Shown here one piece after another: positions 49,668 through 58,945 of a DNA stretch of 64,000 bases. Every line of letters begins with the position of its first letter. The stretch's first letter is position 1. The position numbers and the translations under genes are program-made. The stretch is from CAYFTL01 sp964346145. Its GTDB lineage: Bacteria > Bacillota > Clostridia > Christensenellales > Aristaeellaceae. The notes below the pieces were generated by a model. That model searched no databases, was not told the DNA's origin, and saw nothing but the letters and a program-made list of their open reading frames with translations. The stretch is taken from the NCBI GenBank assembly GCA_964346145.1, contig CAYFTL010000002.1, positions 53,845 through 117,844 on the forward strand, written 5' to 3'.

Positions 49668-50930
49668 ATGCACCCAGATTTTTCAGAATTTGGTGTTCAG
49701 ATCCCAAGAATTTTGCTGCCAAACGTCAACACAGATTTGCACAAATGGGCAGTGGTGGCTTGTGACCAATATACGGCCGAACCCGAATATTGGCAGGCGG
49801 TTACAAAAATTGTGGGCGATGCTCCCTCTACGCTGAATATTATCTATCCCGAAGCCTGGCTGGATCAGGGCGATGCGCGTATTGAAATGATCAACCGCCA
49901 AATGGCGGAGTATGCACAAAGCGTGTTGACCCGGGCGGTGGACGGGTTTGTGTTGGTGGAGCGCAGCGTATCCATCGGCAAAAGGCTGGGCCTGGTTGCA
50001 GCAGTGGACCTGGAAAAATACGACTTTTCTCAAGGCGCCCGCTCTCAAATTCGCCCCACCGAAGGAACGGTTGTGGATCGCATACCGCCGAGGGTGCGCA
50101 TTCGTGAAGGCGCGCCGCTGGAATCGCCCCATGTGATGCTGCTGGCCGACGATGACCGGGATTGCTTGATACGCCCGTTATATGAAGACAGGGCCAGGCT
50201 CGAGGAATTGTATGACTTTGAATTGATGATGGAAGGAGGCAGGATACGAGGCTGGGCCGTTGCCGATCCAATCCATTTGGATGCGGTGCATTCTGCACTC
50301 AAACAGCTACTGCAAAAGAATCCGGAACTTTTGTTTGCGGTGGGCGATGGCAACCATTCCTTGGCCACTGCGCGCCAGTGCTGGCTGAACATTAAGGACA
50401 AGCTGACCAAGGAGCAGCAACTTATACACCCGGCGCGTTACGCGCTGGTAGAGATTGTAAACCTGTACGATGCTGCGCTGGACTTTGAGCCGATTCACCG
50501 GGTGCTGTTTGGCGTGGATGGCAAGGGAATGCTGTACAAGTTGAACCAGTGGTGCGAAGATAGGGGCACAAAGCTGCATTTTGGTAGCGTGCCGGAGGGA
50601 GCCCAGCGTTTTGATTATGTGGACAACGACGGGAAGCTGCCCATAGGCATCAGCTGCCCGAAAGACCAGCTGGCGGTCGCGATTATCCAGCCGTTTTTGG
50701 ACGACTGGCTGATGCATCACGAGGATTGCTCGATTGATTATATCCACGGGGATAGCGCGACGATAAAGCTGGGCGCACAGCCCGGCAACTGCGGTTTGCT
50801 GCTGCAACCGATGGACAAACATGGGCTGTTTCCTGCAATACGAGGCGGCGGAGTGTTGCCCCGCAAAACCTTTTCGATGGGCCATGCGGAAGAAAAAAGA
50901 TATTATTTGGAGTGTAGAGCTATCGTATAA
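49668..50930 (+). CDS. DUF1015 family protein (SerK-like)
   Basis: Protein of 420 residues of the DUF1015 family. It opens with RILLPNVNTDLHKWAVVACDQYTAEPEYWQ, and has FAVGDGNHSLATARQCW near residue 225 (Asp-Gly-Asn-His is the family's conserved core) and ISCPKDQLAVAIIQPFLDD. One archaeal member is an ADP-dependent free serine kinase (SerK); most are uncharacterised. The ATG has TTGGAGG ahead. It precedes the beta-galactosidase gene by 42 bases on the same strand, but those bases contain a possible operator, so the two may be transcribed separately. Confidence 0.82.
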   Translation: MHPDFSEFGVQIPRILLPNVNTDLHKWAVVACDQYTAEPEYWQAVTKIVGDAPSTLNIIYPEAWLDQGDARIEMINRQMAEYAQSVLTRAVDGFVLVERSVSIGKRLGLVAAVDLEKYDFSQGARSQIRPTEGTVVDRIPPRVRIREGAPLESPHVMLLADDDRDCLIRPLYEDRARLEELYDFELMMEGGRIRGWAVADPIHLDAVHSALKQLLQKNPELLFAVGDGNHSLATARQCWLNIKDKLTKEQQLIHPARYALVEIVNLYDAALDFEPIHRVLFGVDGKGMLYKLNQWCEDRGTKLHFGSVPEGAQRFDYVDNDGKLPIGISCPKDQLAVAIIQPFLDDWLMHHEDCSIDYIHGDSATIKLGAQPGNCGLLLQPMDKHGLFPAIRGGGVLPRKTFSMGHAEEKRYYLECRAIV

Positions 50931-50946
50931 TTTTAAAATTCAAATA

Positions 50947-50956
50947 CAAACGTTTG
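50947..50956. promoter_or_regulatory. LacI-family-type palindrome upstream of lacZ
   Basis: CAAACGTTTG is a perfect ten-base palindrome with the central CG typical of LacI/GalR and CcpA operators. It lies 16 bases before the beta-galactosidase start. It matches the CcpA cre consensus only partly. Confidence 0.35.
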
Positions 50957-50972
50957 AAGGGGGTACTGTAGC

Positions 50973-53900
50973 ATGAAAAACAATTTTCACCGAAAGCCGG
51001 ATTGGCAAAATCCGGAAGTGCTCAGCATCAACCGCATGCCGGCACACGCTCCTTGGGGCGCCTACGAGTCCGTGGAACAGGCGCGCACTTGCGACAGGGA
51101 ATCTTCCGGCAGGTACTTGGACCTGTGCGGAACATGGAAATTTTGTTTGGTGGAAAACCCTGATGCAGTACCCGAAGGCTTTGGCCAGGATGATTTTGAT
51201 ACATCCGGCTGGAGCGATATTTTGGTGCCGGGCAACTGGGAAGTACAGGGTTTTGGCAAACCGATCTACACCAATGTGGTATATCCTTTTGAACGCTACG
51301 GAGAAGGCGAGCATCTAATCAAGCCTTATGCAGATGAGGTTGCCCACGACTTTGGGCGGTATAATCCGCCCTATGTGCCCGGCAAGGACAACCCCACCGG
51401 TTTGTATCAGCGCAGTTTTGTGTTGCCCGAATCCTTTGAAGGTCTGCAGGTGCACCTGCTGCTGGAAGGGGTGGAGTCCGGTTATTATGTGTGGGTGAAC
51501 GGTCAGCCGGTGGGTTACTCCCAGGACAGCAAGTTGGCGAGCGATTTTGACATTACCCGAGCGCTGCGCTCAGGGGAAAACCATATCGCGCTACAGGTGA
51601 TGCGCTTTACCGATGCCACCTGGATAGAAGATCAGGACTATTGGCATTTGTCGGGCATCTTTCGCCCGGTGCGGCTGTATGCAAAGCCCAGCCGCCATAT
51701 AGAAGACTTTAAAGTGGAGGCGGCGGCCGACGGCCGACTCAAAGTGCGGGTGCAGACGGCGCGGGTGGACGGTTTTGGCGATTGCCAGGTGGAAGTTGCG
51801 CTGTTTGACGCCCAAGGCGGACAGCTGTGGTTTGCCAGCAAAAACCCCAGGGTGATCCCCACATACCTTGCCCACGACGAACCCGGCAAAGCCCAAGTGC
51901 TACTTGAAACGGTTGTAGATAACCCTGCCCTGTGGACGCCGGAAACGCCTAACCTATATACTCTGGTGATGGTGCTAAAAGACGAGCAAGGCAAGACGTT
52001 GGATGTTGAATCTACCCGGGTAGGCTTTCGGACGATTGAAATTGTGGACGGCATCATCCGATTGAATGGGGTGCGCGCCATTTTCCGGGGTGTGAACCGC
52101 CACGAATTTGCCACCGAAAGCGGACGTTATGTGACTGAGGAGCACATGCGCAAAGAGATTGAGCTTATGAAGAGCTTAAACTTTAACGCTGTGCGCACCT
52201 CCCATTATCCGGACGATCCCAAGTGGTACGATTTGTGCGACGAGCTGGGCATTATGGTGGTGTGCGAAACCAATTTGGAGAGCCACGGGGTTCAAGGCTA
52301 TTTGTCCAACCGCTCCGAATGGGCCGAGGCTTATTTGCAGCGCGCCGTGCGCATGGTGATGATTCACAAAAACCACCCGAGCATTTTGATTTGGTCGCTG
52401 GGCAACGAATCGGGTTGCGGTCCCAACCATGCGGCTATGGCAGGCTGGATACGAAATTACGAAAGGACGCGCCCGGTGCAATATGAAAGCGGGGCGCCTG
52501 GCCCGGACACCACGGACATTCGTTGCCCTATGTATCCGACGGTAGATCACATTATCCATTTACTGACCGATGCAAAAGACATCCGCCCGGTCGTGCTGTG
52601 TGAGTACGCATACCATATTTTGAATGCGGGCGGCGGGTTTGAACGGTTTGGACAATTGCTGGAGACCTATGAACGCTTCCAAGGTGGATTTGTTTGGGAC
52701 TGGCAGGATAAAGCGCTCGTGGCCAAGGATGAAGAGGGCAAGCCTTTCTTTGGCTATGGCGGAGATTTTGGCGAACCTGTCGTGGATTGGGATTGCCCGC
52801 CTTTTATGTGCTGCAATGGTTTGGTATTGCCCGATTTGACGCCCAAACCTTCGGCTTACGAAATTGCAGCGGTGCAGTCGCCGGTACGCGTCGCCCTGTC
52901 CAAGGAGCGGCGGGAATGGAACTCGTTTCCGGTGCAGGGCCGCTATACCATTCAAAATCGGTATATGAGCCTAGATACCGCGGGCATGGAACTAGCGTGG
53001 AGCGTGCTGGAGGATGGAATTCCGATTCAACAGGGCGTTCAAGAGATTCCTGTCATCGCACCGATGTGCGATGGCGGAGTGGAATTGCCCATCAGCTATG
53101 TGGCCGAGCCCAACAGCGAATATTTCTTGAACGTAACCCCGGTTCGCGACGGGCGCGCGCTGTATACGGCCCAATTTACGCTTCGTGGCGTGGGGCGTAG
53201 TCCCAAGGACAAAATAGAACGGCCAGCTGCCCGCTTGGAAATGGAAAGCGATATGTTTGTTATTGCGGGAGGCGAAGTGATTTTGAAGGTGAACAGCGCC
53301 GACGGACGGATTTTGTCGCTGACAAAGGGGAATGTGGAGTATCTACAAGGCGGGCTTGCTCCGCTCGCCAGCCGGGGCAAAAGCGGTGCCGATTGCCGCG
53401 CCGGTTGGGGATATTTTGAACAATGGGCTTGGTTTGCCGACGGCAACGCCCAGGTAGACTGCCAGGAGATTACCGCTAATGCGCTGGCCGATGGCAGTGT
53501 GCTGGTGGAGAGCCGCCAGTTTATCGGTTCTAAAGCGGGTGCGGGAACGGTCGAGCTGGAAAATCGCATGAAGGTATGGGGAGATGGCACCCTAGAGCTG
53601 GATGTCCGGTTTGTGGTGGACGATGAAATTATGCATTTGCCTCGGTTGGGTTTGGGATTTGTGCTGCCGCCTTCCTTTGTGCAGCTGGCCTACCTTGGCA
53701 GTGGCCCGTATGAAAACTATAGCGACCGCTGCCAGTCAACCCCGGTCGGGCTGTACGAAGGTTTGCTTGCCGATCAGCACACTCGGTTTGTGCCACCGGC
53801 AGAGAATGGCGGACACGAGCAAACCAGGTATGTGGTGCTGAGCGATGGCGATGGACATGCGCTGCGCGTGGAAAGCCGAAGCGTGCCCTTCCACTTTGAT

Positions 53901-54098
53901 GTGCGGGATTACAGCACTGAGCAGTTGCGTGCGGCAAATCATGATCACGAGCTGGTGCGCGGTAAGAACATTTATTTGAATGTGGACGCCGCCCATGCGG
54001 GCATCGGTGGTGATATGGCATGGTCTACCGTGCTGAATCCTCAGCATGTGGTGCAGCCGGGGGCCTATACGGCAAATTTGACGATTACTATTGAGTGA
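50973..54098 (+). CDS. lacZ: Beta-galactosidase, GH2 LacZ type
   Basis: GH2 beta-galactosidase of 1041 residues, close to E. coli LacZ (1023-1024). Order: jelly-roll domain (WQNPEVLSINRMPAHAP at the start), immunoglobulin-like domain, TIM barrel (NRHEFATESGR, VRTSHYPDDPKWYDLCDE, CETNLESHG), a further immunoglobulin-like domain and the C-terminal beta-sandwich (GSGPYENYSDR). The acid/base Glu479 lies in WSLGNESG and the nucleophile Glu544 in VLCEYAYHILN. The highly conserved CEYAHAMGN is altered: the His three residues after the nucleophile is Tyr547. No signal peptide, so cytosolic. It could therefore prefer galactosides other than lactose. GAAGGGGG precedes the ATG. Confidence 0.92.
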   Translation: MKNNFHRKPDWQNPEVLSINRMPAHAPWGAYESVEQARTCDRESSGRYLDLCGTWKFCLVENPDAVPEGFGQDDFDTSGWSDILVPGNWEVQGFGKPIYTNVVYPFERYGEGEHLIKPYADEVAHDFGRYNPPYVPGKDNPTGLYQRSFVLPESFEGLQVHLLLEGVESGYYVWVNGQPVGYSQDSKLASDFDITRALRSGENHIALQVMRFTDATWIEDQDYWHLSGIFRPVRLYAKPSRHIEDFKVEAAADGRLKVRVQTARVDGFGDCQVEVALFDAQGGQLWFASKNPRVIPTYLAHDEPGKAQVLLETVVDNPALWTPETPNLYTLVMVLKDEQGKTLDVESTRVGFRTIEIVDGIIRLNGVRAIFRGVNRHEFATESGRYVTEEHMRKEIELMKSLNFNAVRTSHYPDDPKWYDLCDELGIMVVCETNLESHGVQGYLSNRSEWAEAYLQRAVRMVMIHKNHPSILIWSLGNESGCGPNHAAMAGWIRNYERTRPVQYESGAPGPDTTDIRCPMYPTVDHIIHLLTDAKDIRPVVLCEYAYHILNAGGGFERFGQLLETYERFQGGFVWDWQDKALVAKDEEGKPFFGYGGDFGEPVVDWDCPPFMCCNGLVLPDLTPKPSAYEIAAVQSPVRVALSKERREWNSFPVQGRYTIQNRYMSLDTAGMELAWSVLEDGIPIQQGVQEIPVIAPMCDGGVELPISYVAEPNSEYFLNVTPVRDGRALYTAQFTLRGVGRSPKDKIERPAARLEMESDMFVIAGGEVILKVNSADGRILSLTKGNVEYLQGGLAPLASRGKSGADCRAGWGYFEQWAWFADGNAQVDCQEITANALADGSVLVESRQFIGSKAGAGTVELENRMKVWGDGTLELDVRFVVDDEIMHLPRLGLGFVLPPSFVQLAYLGSGPYENYSDRCQSTPVGLYEGLLADQHTRFVPPAENGGHEQTRYVVLSDGDGHALRVESRSVPFHFDVRDYSTEQLRAANHDHELVRGKNIYLNVDAAHAGIGGDMAWSTVLNPQHVVQPGAYTANLTITIE

Positions 54099-54161
54099 CC
54101 TTTGAGCAACACCCTCTTGAAAGAAACGGTTGTTTGATTGTGAACACATCAATAAAGCATG

Positions 54162-54195
54162 TTCAATCGGGGCATCCACGGATGTCCCGATTGAA
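54162..54195 (+). terminator. Hairpin after lacZ
   Basis: A 15-base stem (54162-54176, 54181-54195) with one G-U pair and a short loop lies between lacZ and the ABC exporter genes. No T-tract follows, so it may only reduce read-through. Confidence 0.55.
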
Positions 54196-54247
54196 TCCAA
54201 ACTTTGACCCGGCGGCGGAATCCGCCAAATTGTGAGGCTGAAAAATT

Positions 54248-55978
54248 ATGCGATGTTTTTTCCCTTTTATTAAACCTTACCGAAGACAGGCGATCGTCGG
54301 AGCGGCGTTTAAGCTGATGGAAGCCATATTTGAACTGATTATTCCGGTGCTCATGGCCAGGTTGGTGGACGTGGGCATCGCAAATGGCGATACCGGCTAC
54401 GCTCTGAAGATGGCGGGCCTTATGTTTTTGCTTGCGGCCAGCGGACTTGGATGTGCGGCGGTGTGCCAGTATTACGCCTCGGTTACCTCCCAAGGTTTTG
54501 GAACAGCTCTTCGAAACGCAATGTTTGAAAAGGTGAACAGCTTTTCTTACAGCCAGCTGGAGCAGTTTGGCTCGTCTACCTTGACGGTGCGCATTACCAA
54601 CGACGTTACCCAGCTGCAAACCGCTGTGGCGATGCTGATTCGTTTGGCGATCCGGGCTCCTTTTTTGTGCATTGGCGGGCTGGTCGCCGCCTTTTTGCTG
54701 GATGCGCGCTTGGCGATGGTGCTGGTTGGAGCAATCGCCATATTTTGCATAATATTGCCGCTGATCATCGTAAAATCCAGCAAATTGTACACGCTGTTGC
54801 AAAGCAAGTTGGATGGAATGGCTTTGATCGTGGGTGAATATCTTTCGGGCGTGCGCGTTATTCGAGCTTTCGCACGCACCCACACCGAAGAAGGGCGTTT
54901 TGAGAGCGCGAACGCACAGCACAAAAGTGTGGCGGCCAAAGTGGGCAAGCTTTCCGGGTTGTCCAATCCGGCCACCACACTGGTGATGAACCTGGCGATC
55001 GTTGCGCTTTTGTATATGGGCAGCTTTCGCGTGCCCACGGGGCACACCACCCAAGGTACCCTGATCGCGATGATCAACTATATGTCGCAAATTTTGCTGG
55101 CGATGATTGTGCTGGCCAACCTTGTGGTGTTGTTTACCCGTGCAATTGCATCGATGGGACGGGTGCGGGAAGTGATGGAGTTGGAACCTGAGTTTGTGGA
55201 TGGAACCGATTCGGCAGGCTCGATACCCAAGAAAGCCCGAGTGGAGTTTGACAGGGTTACCTTTGCCTACCCAGGGGCCGAGGAGCCGATGCTCAAAGAC
55301 GTTTCTTTTTTGGCCGAGCCGGGGCAAACAGTGGGCGTAATCGGGCTTACCGGATCGGGGAAATCGACTTTGGGGCAGATGTTGGCGCACTTTTATGATC
55401 CGGTATCGGGCAGCGTAAAGATAGCCGGACGGGATCTGCGTAAGTACAGCCAGCAGGCGCTGCGCAGCGCGGTGAGCGTGGTGCCCCAAAAAACCATGTT
55501 GTTTACCGGGACCATATTGAGCAATATACGGATGGGTGACGAATCCATAGGGGAAGAGGACGCATGGCAAGCGTTGGAGATCGCCCAGGCGGCCGATTTT
55601 GTGCGCCAAAAGCCGGGCGGGTTGTTGGCGCCGGTGGAACGGTCTGGCGTAAATTTCTCGGGCGGTCAGCGCCAACGGTTGGCGATTGCCCGGGCGCTGG
55701 CTAGGAAACCTTCCATTTTGATCTTGGACGATGCGTCCAGCGCACTGGATTTGGCCACCGAGGCACGGCTGAGGAACGCTTTGCGCGAAAACACCGAGGA
55801 TATGACGACGGTAATCATATCCCAACGGATATCCAGCGTGCGCTTTGCGGACGTTATTTTGGTGCTGGAGGATGGTCAACTGGTAGACAGTGGGACACAT
55901 GACGCATTGGTAGGCCGTTGTGTGCTGTATCAGCAGATCGTTAAATCCCAGACCCAAGCTCAGGAGGTGAGCGCATGA
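54248..55978 (+). CDS. ABC exporter half-transporter with degenerate ATP site
   Basis: Half-transporter of 576 residues: six-helix membrane domain (about 10-310) and ATPase domain. Walker A is GLTGSGKST, the signature FSGGQRQRLA, Walker B ILILDDASSALD. The catalytic Glu after Walker B is Asp495, and the H-loop His is Gln (IISQRISSV). These are the hallmarks of the degenerate-site subunit in heterodimeric exporters such as TM287 or BmrC. Its stop overlaps the start of the canonical partner (ATGA). The pair probably exports drugs, lipids or peptides; the substrate is unknown. Confidence 0.93.
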   Translation: MRCFFPFIKPYRRQAIVGAAFKLMEAIFELIIPVLMARLVDVGIANGDTGYALKMAGLMFLLAASGLGCAAVCQYYASVTSQGFGTALRNAMFEKVNSFSYSQLEQFGSSTLTVRITNDVTQLQTAVAMLIRLAIRAPFLCIGGLVAAFLLDARLAMVLVGAIAIFCIILPLIIVKSSKLYTLLQSKLDGMALIVGEYLSGVRVIRAFARTHTEEGRFESANAQHKSVAAKVGKLSGLSNPATTLVMNLAIVALLYMGSFRVPTGHTTQGTLIAMINYMSQILLAMIVLANLVVLFTRAIASMGRVREVMELEPEFVDGTDSAGSIPKKARVEFDRVTFAYPGAEEPMLKDVSFLAEPGQTVGVIGLTGSGKSTLGQMLAHFYDPVSGSVKIAGRDLRKYSQQALRSAVSVVPQKTMLFTGTILSNIRMGDESIGEEDAWQALEIAQAADFVRQKPGGLLAPVERSGVNFSGGQRQRLAIARALARKPSILILDDASSALDLATEARLRNALRENTEDMTTVIISQRISSVRFADVILVLEDGQLVDSGTHDALVGRCVLYQQIVKSQTQAQEVSA

Positions 55979-57741
55979 AAAGTTCGAAGGGTAAATTGAT
56001 GCGTTCATCGGCTGCGCGGCGCGTGGGCAGGCTCCTAGTGGTCGACCGGCCTGGCCGTAGGCTGCTGGCGGCAATAGCTGTGTGCGCCGTTGTAGGCAAC
56101 ATACTTTTGTTGTATGCGCCCACGCTGATCGGTCAAATTATTGAGTATATTGCTTTTGGCAGGGAGCGGGTGCTGCCCAACCTTTTGGGATTAGGCATTA
56201 CCTATTTGCTTGGGAGCGTTGCGGTGTATTTGTGCACTGCGCTGTGCACCCAACTTTCCACCCGTACGATCGCTCAGCTGCGGAACACGGTTTTTGGCAG
56301 AATAAGCCGTTTGCCGCTCAAAACCTTGGATCGGATGAGCCACGGCGATTTGATTAGCCGAATATCCAACGATGCGGATTTGCTCAGCGACGGGTTAAAC
56401 CAACTGTTGGTGCAACTGGTATCGGCCGTAGTCACCGTGGCGGCAGCGCTCTTTTTTATGCTGCGCATGAATGTTGTAATGACGCTGGCGGTGGTGGTGA
56501 CCACGCCGTTAGTATTTGTGGTATCTCGCGCGGTGAGCACCAACTCAGCGGCACAGTTTAGAAGCCAACAAGAACTGGTGGGGGAATTGAACGGATATGC
56601 CGATGAACAATTCAAGGGGCAGCGCATTGTGCGTGCATTCCATGCGGAGCAATCAGCACAGAAGCATTTTGAGGAAATCAATGGAAAGTTGTATACGGCG
56701 GGGCAAAAAGCGCAGTTTTATTCATCCCTAACCAACCCCAGCACCCGGTTTGTCAACTATGTAGGGTATATTTTGGTGGGACTTGTGGGCGGGTTTATGG
56801 CGATCCACACCGAAGGCGGGGTGACGGTGGGCATTATTGCCAGCTTTTTGACGTATGCAAACCTGTTCTCTAAGCCGTTTAACGAAATCACCGCAATCAC
56901 CAGCCAGATTATGGCGGCACTGGCTTCGGCGGAGCGCATATACGCGCTGGTGGACGAGCCCATAGAATCCAAAGATCCCGCGCCGCTAAAGGTGGATAAG
57001 GTGCTGGGCAAGGTGGACTTTGAGCGGGTGAGTTTTGGATACACCGAAGGCAAGCAACTGATCAAAGGGTTTAATTTGGGTGTGGAGCCCGGCCAAAAGG
57101 TGGGCATCGTCGGACCGACGGGTGCGGGCAAGACTACGATGATCAATTTGTTGATGCGGTTTTACGATGTGGACAGCGGCTGGATTTTGGTGGATGATTT
57201 GGTGACGGCAGATATGCCGCGGGATCAGCTGCGCCGCTGCTTCGGTATGGTGCTTCAGGATGCCTGGCTGTTTTCTGGAACGGTGGCTCAAAACATCGCC
57301 TATGGAAAACCCGATGCCAGCCGGGAAGAGATTGAACAAGCGGCACGTCAAGCGGGCGCACACGGCTTTATCCGCACGCTGCCCAAAGGCTACGATACCG
57401 TGGTGGAGGAAAGCGGCGAAAATCTATCCCAAGGTCAGCGGCAGCTGTTGACCATCGCCCGGGCCATGCTGGTCAACTCGCCTATGCTGATATTGGATGA
57501 GGCGACATCCAGCGTAGACACCTTGACCGAACAAAAGATTCAACAAGCATTCTTAAAGATGATGCAAGGGCACACCAGCTTTGTGATCGCCCACCGCCTG
57601 TCTACAGTGCAAAATGCCGACATTATTTTGGTGATGGATAAGGGTAGTGTGGTGGAACGGGGAACCCACAGCCAGCTGCTGAAAAAGAACGGCTTATATG
57701 CTGAGCTGTACCACAGTCAATTCTCCAGCGAAGAAGAATGA
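55975..57741 (+). CDS. ABC exporter half-transporter with canonical ATP site
   Basis: Partner half-transporter of 588 residues. The membrane domain spans about 25-330. The ATPase domain has Walker A GPTGAGKTT, Q-loop VLQDAWLFSG, signature LSQGQRQLL, Walker B LILDEATSSVD with the catalytic Glu and H-loop VIAHRLSTV, all intact. It begins inside the last codons of the first half-transporter (four-base overlap), so the two subunits are made together. A hairpin at 57750 follows. Confidence 0.95.
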   Translation: MKSSKGKLMRSSAARRVGRLLVVDRPGRRLLAAIAVCAVVGNILLLYAPTLIGQIIEYIAFGRERVLPNLLGLGITYLLGSVAVYLCTALCTQLSTRTIAQLRNTVFGRISRLPLKTLDRMSHGDLISRISNDADLLSDGLNQLLVQLVSAVVTVAAALFFMLRMNVVMTLAVVVTTPLVFVVSRAVSTNSAAQFRSQQELVGELNGYADEQFKGQRIVRAFHAEQSAQKHFEEINGKLYTAGQKAQFYSSLTNPSTRFVNYVGYILVGLVGGFMAIHTEGGVTVGIIASFLTYANLFSKPFNEITAITSQIMAALASAERIYALVDEPIESKDPAPLKVDKVLGKVDFERVSFGYTEGKQLIKGFNLGVEPGQKVGIVGPTGAGKTTMINLLMRFYDVDSGWILVDDLVTADMPRDQLRRCFGMVLQDAWLFSGTVAQNIAYGKPDASREEIEQAARQAGAHGFIRTLPKGYDTVVEESGENLSQGQRQLLTIARAMLVNSPMLILDEATSSVDTLTEQKIQQAFLKMMQGHTSFVIAHRLSTVQNADIILVMDKGSVVERGTHSQLLKKNGLYAELYHSQFSSEEE

Positions 57742-57749
57742 TAACGCAA

Positions 57750-57777
57750 ACATGAGCAGCCGCAAGGCTGCTCATGT
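57750..57777 (+). terminator. Hairpin terminator of the ABC exporter
   Basis: The perfect stem ACATGAGCAGCC / GGCTGCTCATGT with loop GCAA lies eight bases after the stop. The T-tract is short (TTCTG). Confidence 0.7.
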
Positions 57778-57828
57778 TCTGTGGCTATGAAGGCGATTTT
57801 TTGATTCAAAACAAAGTCATAAAATGTG

Positions 57829-58359
57829 TTACTCGGGTTTATAGCCGTTGAACCAGGCGCGCTGGTGGAAAGGCTTCTTTTTGGCCCGGGTAACCGGTTT
57901 TTTTGAGCGGCCTACCGGCAAGTAGCATACCAAATCGATGTGCTTCGGTACGCCCAGCACGTCGGCCATTTTGCGGCCGGTTTGATCGAGATCGGTGATA
58001 TGGCCCTCGACCCAACAGCTTTCGTATCCCAGTTCGACGATGGCCAGCAGCATGTTTTGGATGGCTGCGGCATAGTCTTGCACATGGAAGCAACGATCGC
58101 GGTAAGCGATGATTTTTTCTGTAAGCACTGCGATCATGGCGGGGGCGGTCGTTCCGACGGAAGGTTCAATGATACCGTACAGCTTTTTGAGCAATTGGGG
58201 ATCGTCGATAGCGATTAGGTTCGTGGTTTGCTTGTTGCAGCCGGAGGGTGCGGCCAAGCCTGCTTGCAATATGGTTTCCAAATGTTCTTTGGGTACGTGT
58301 GTGTTTTCGTATTCGCCGCGGTAACTGGCACGGCTTAGAATGGTGTCGATGGTATTCAT
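57829..58359 (-). CDS. Nitroreductase family protein
   Basis: FMN-dependent nitroreductase family protein of 176 residues. It has the N-terminal SRASYRGEYENTHVPKEHLETIL (compare the SxRxY start of the family), AAPSGCNKQTT for FMN phosphate binding, and ELGYESCWVEGHITD followed by LPVGR. Members reduce flavins, quinones or nitro compounds with NAD(P)H. The ATG at 58359 has GGAGG eight bases upstream; an earlier in-frame ATG three codons before is closer to that site. The gene stands alone. Confidence 0.9.
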   Translation of the reverse strand: MNTIDTILSRASYRGEYENTHVPKEHLETILQAGLAAPSGCNKQTTNLIAIDDPQLLKKLYGIIEPSVGTTAPAMIAVLTEKIIAYRDRCFHVQDYAAAIQNMLLAIVELGYESCWVEGHITDLDQTGRKMADVLGVPKHIDLVCYLPVGRSKKPVTRAKKKPFHQRAWFNGYKPE

Positions 58360-58945
58360 AATGTGCACCTCCGCTTTTATAATTCAAAGGGAACCGACTC
58401 AAGTTTATTATACGTCAAATCTGACTTTTTTGCATTGTTTTATGAGCGACGTGTCTTGCTTTGACGCGGCGGCGCTTTAAGTGACAGCAGGGGACTGGAT
58501 AAAAGTATAGTGTATCTTAGCATTGTTTGTCGGAGTGTAGTCTAGGGCATCAACGGTGCTCAAGGTCGCTGGCAGAAAGTGTTTGGCGAATTGACGAATG
58601 ACAGAAAGCGTGGTTTACTATCCATAGATTGATTGAGAGCAACGCCCTTGGGTGATCAGCGAAATTTTGTGGTCCAAACAGGCCGGATCAGGGTTGTGTT
58701 AGGGCGATATTTTTCTGGGACCGATGGGTCAATGGGCAAAACTTGCGGCAAGCATGCGCGAAATCGAAGACGCGAATTTGAGCGGTTAGGGAACCTGTAT
58801 GCGGTTGATGTAGCCGCCGGTGGAGGAATAGGCGCGGTGATGCTTCGCAGATGCAAGCGTTTGCAGGCAGGATTTTTGTTGTAAATATAGGTTGTAAGAG
58901 TTGCTTTTTTATATTCGTCGATTGATTATGTGAGGAGAGCGTCTA
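58360..58945. other. Long intergenic region, no gene supported
   Basis: 586 bases between divergent genes. At its left end TATAAT on the minus strand (58407-58412) is a probable -10 for the nitroreductase. At the right end GAGGAGAG is the ribosome binding site of the next gene. The open frame at 58633-58884 has no start site or recognisable product. It may be decayed coding sequence. Confidence 0.5.

Noticed and set aside
54149..56074. Minus-strand open frame of 641 codons across the ABC exporter
   Set aside because: It is antisense to two obvious ABC half-transporter genes, low-complexity His/Gln/Arg-rich and without a recognisable domain.
58633..58884. Open frame of 83 codons in the long intergenic region
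   Set aside because: It has no ribosome binding site, no recognisable fold and an Arg/Gly-rich composition typical of random frames.
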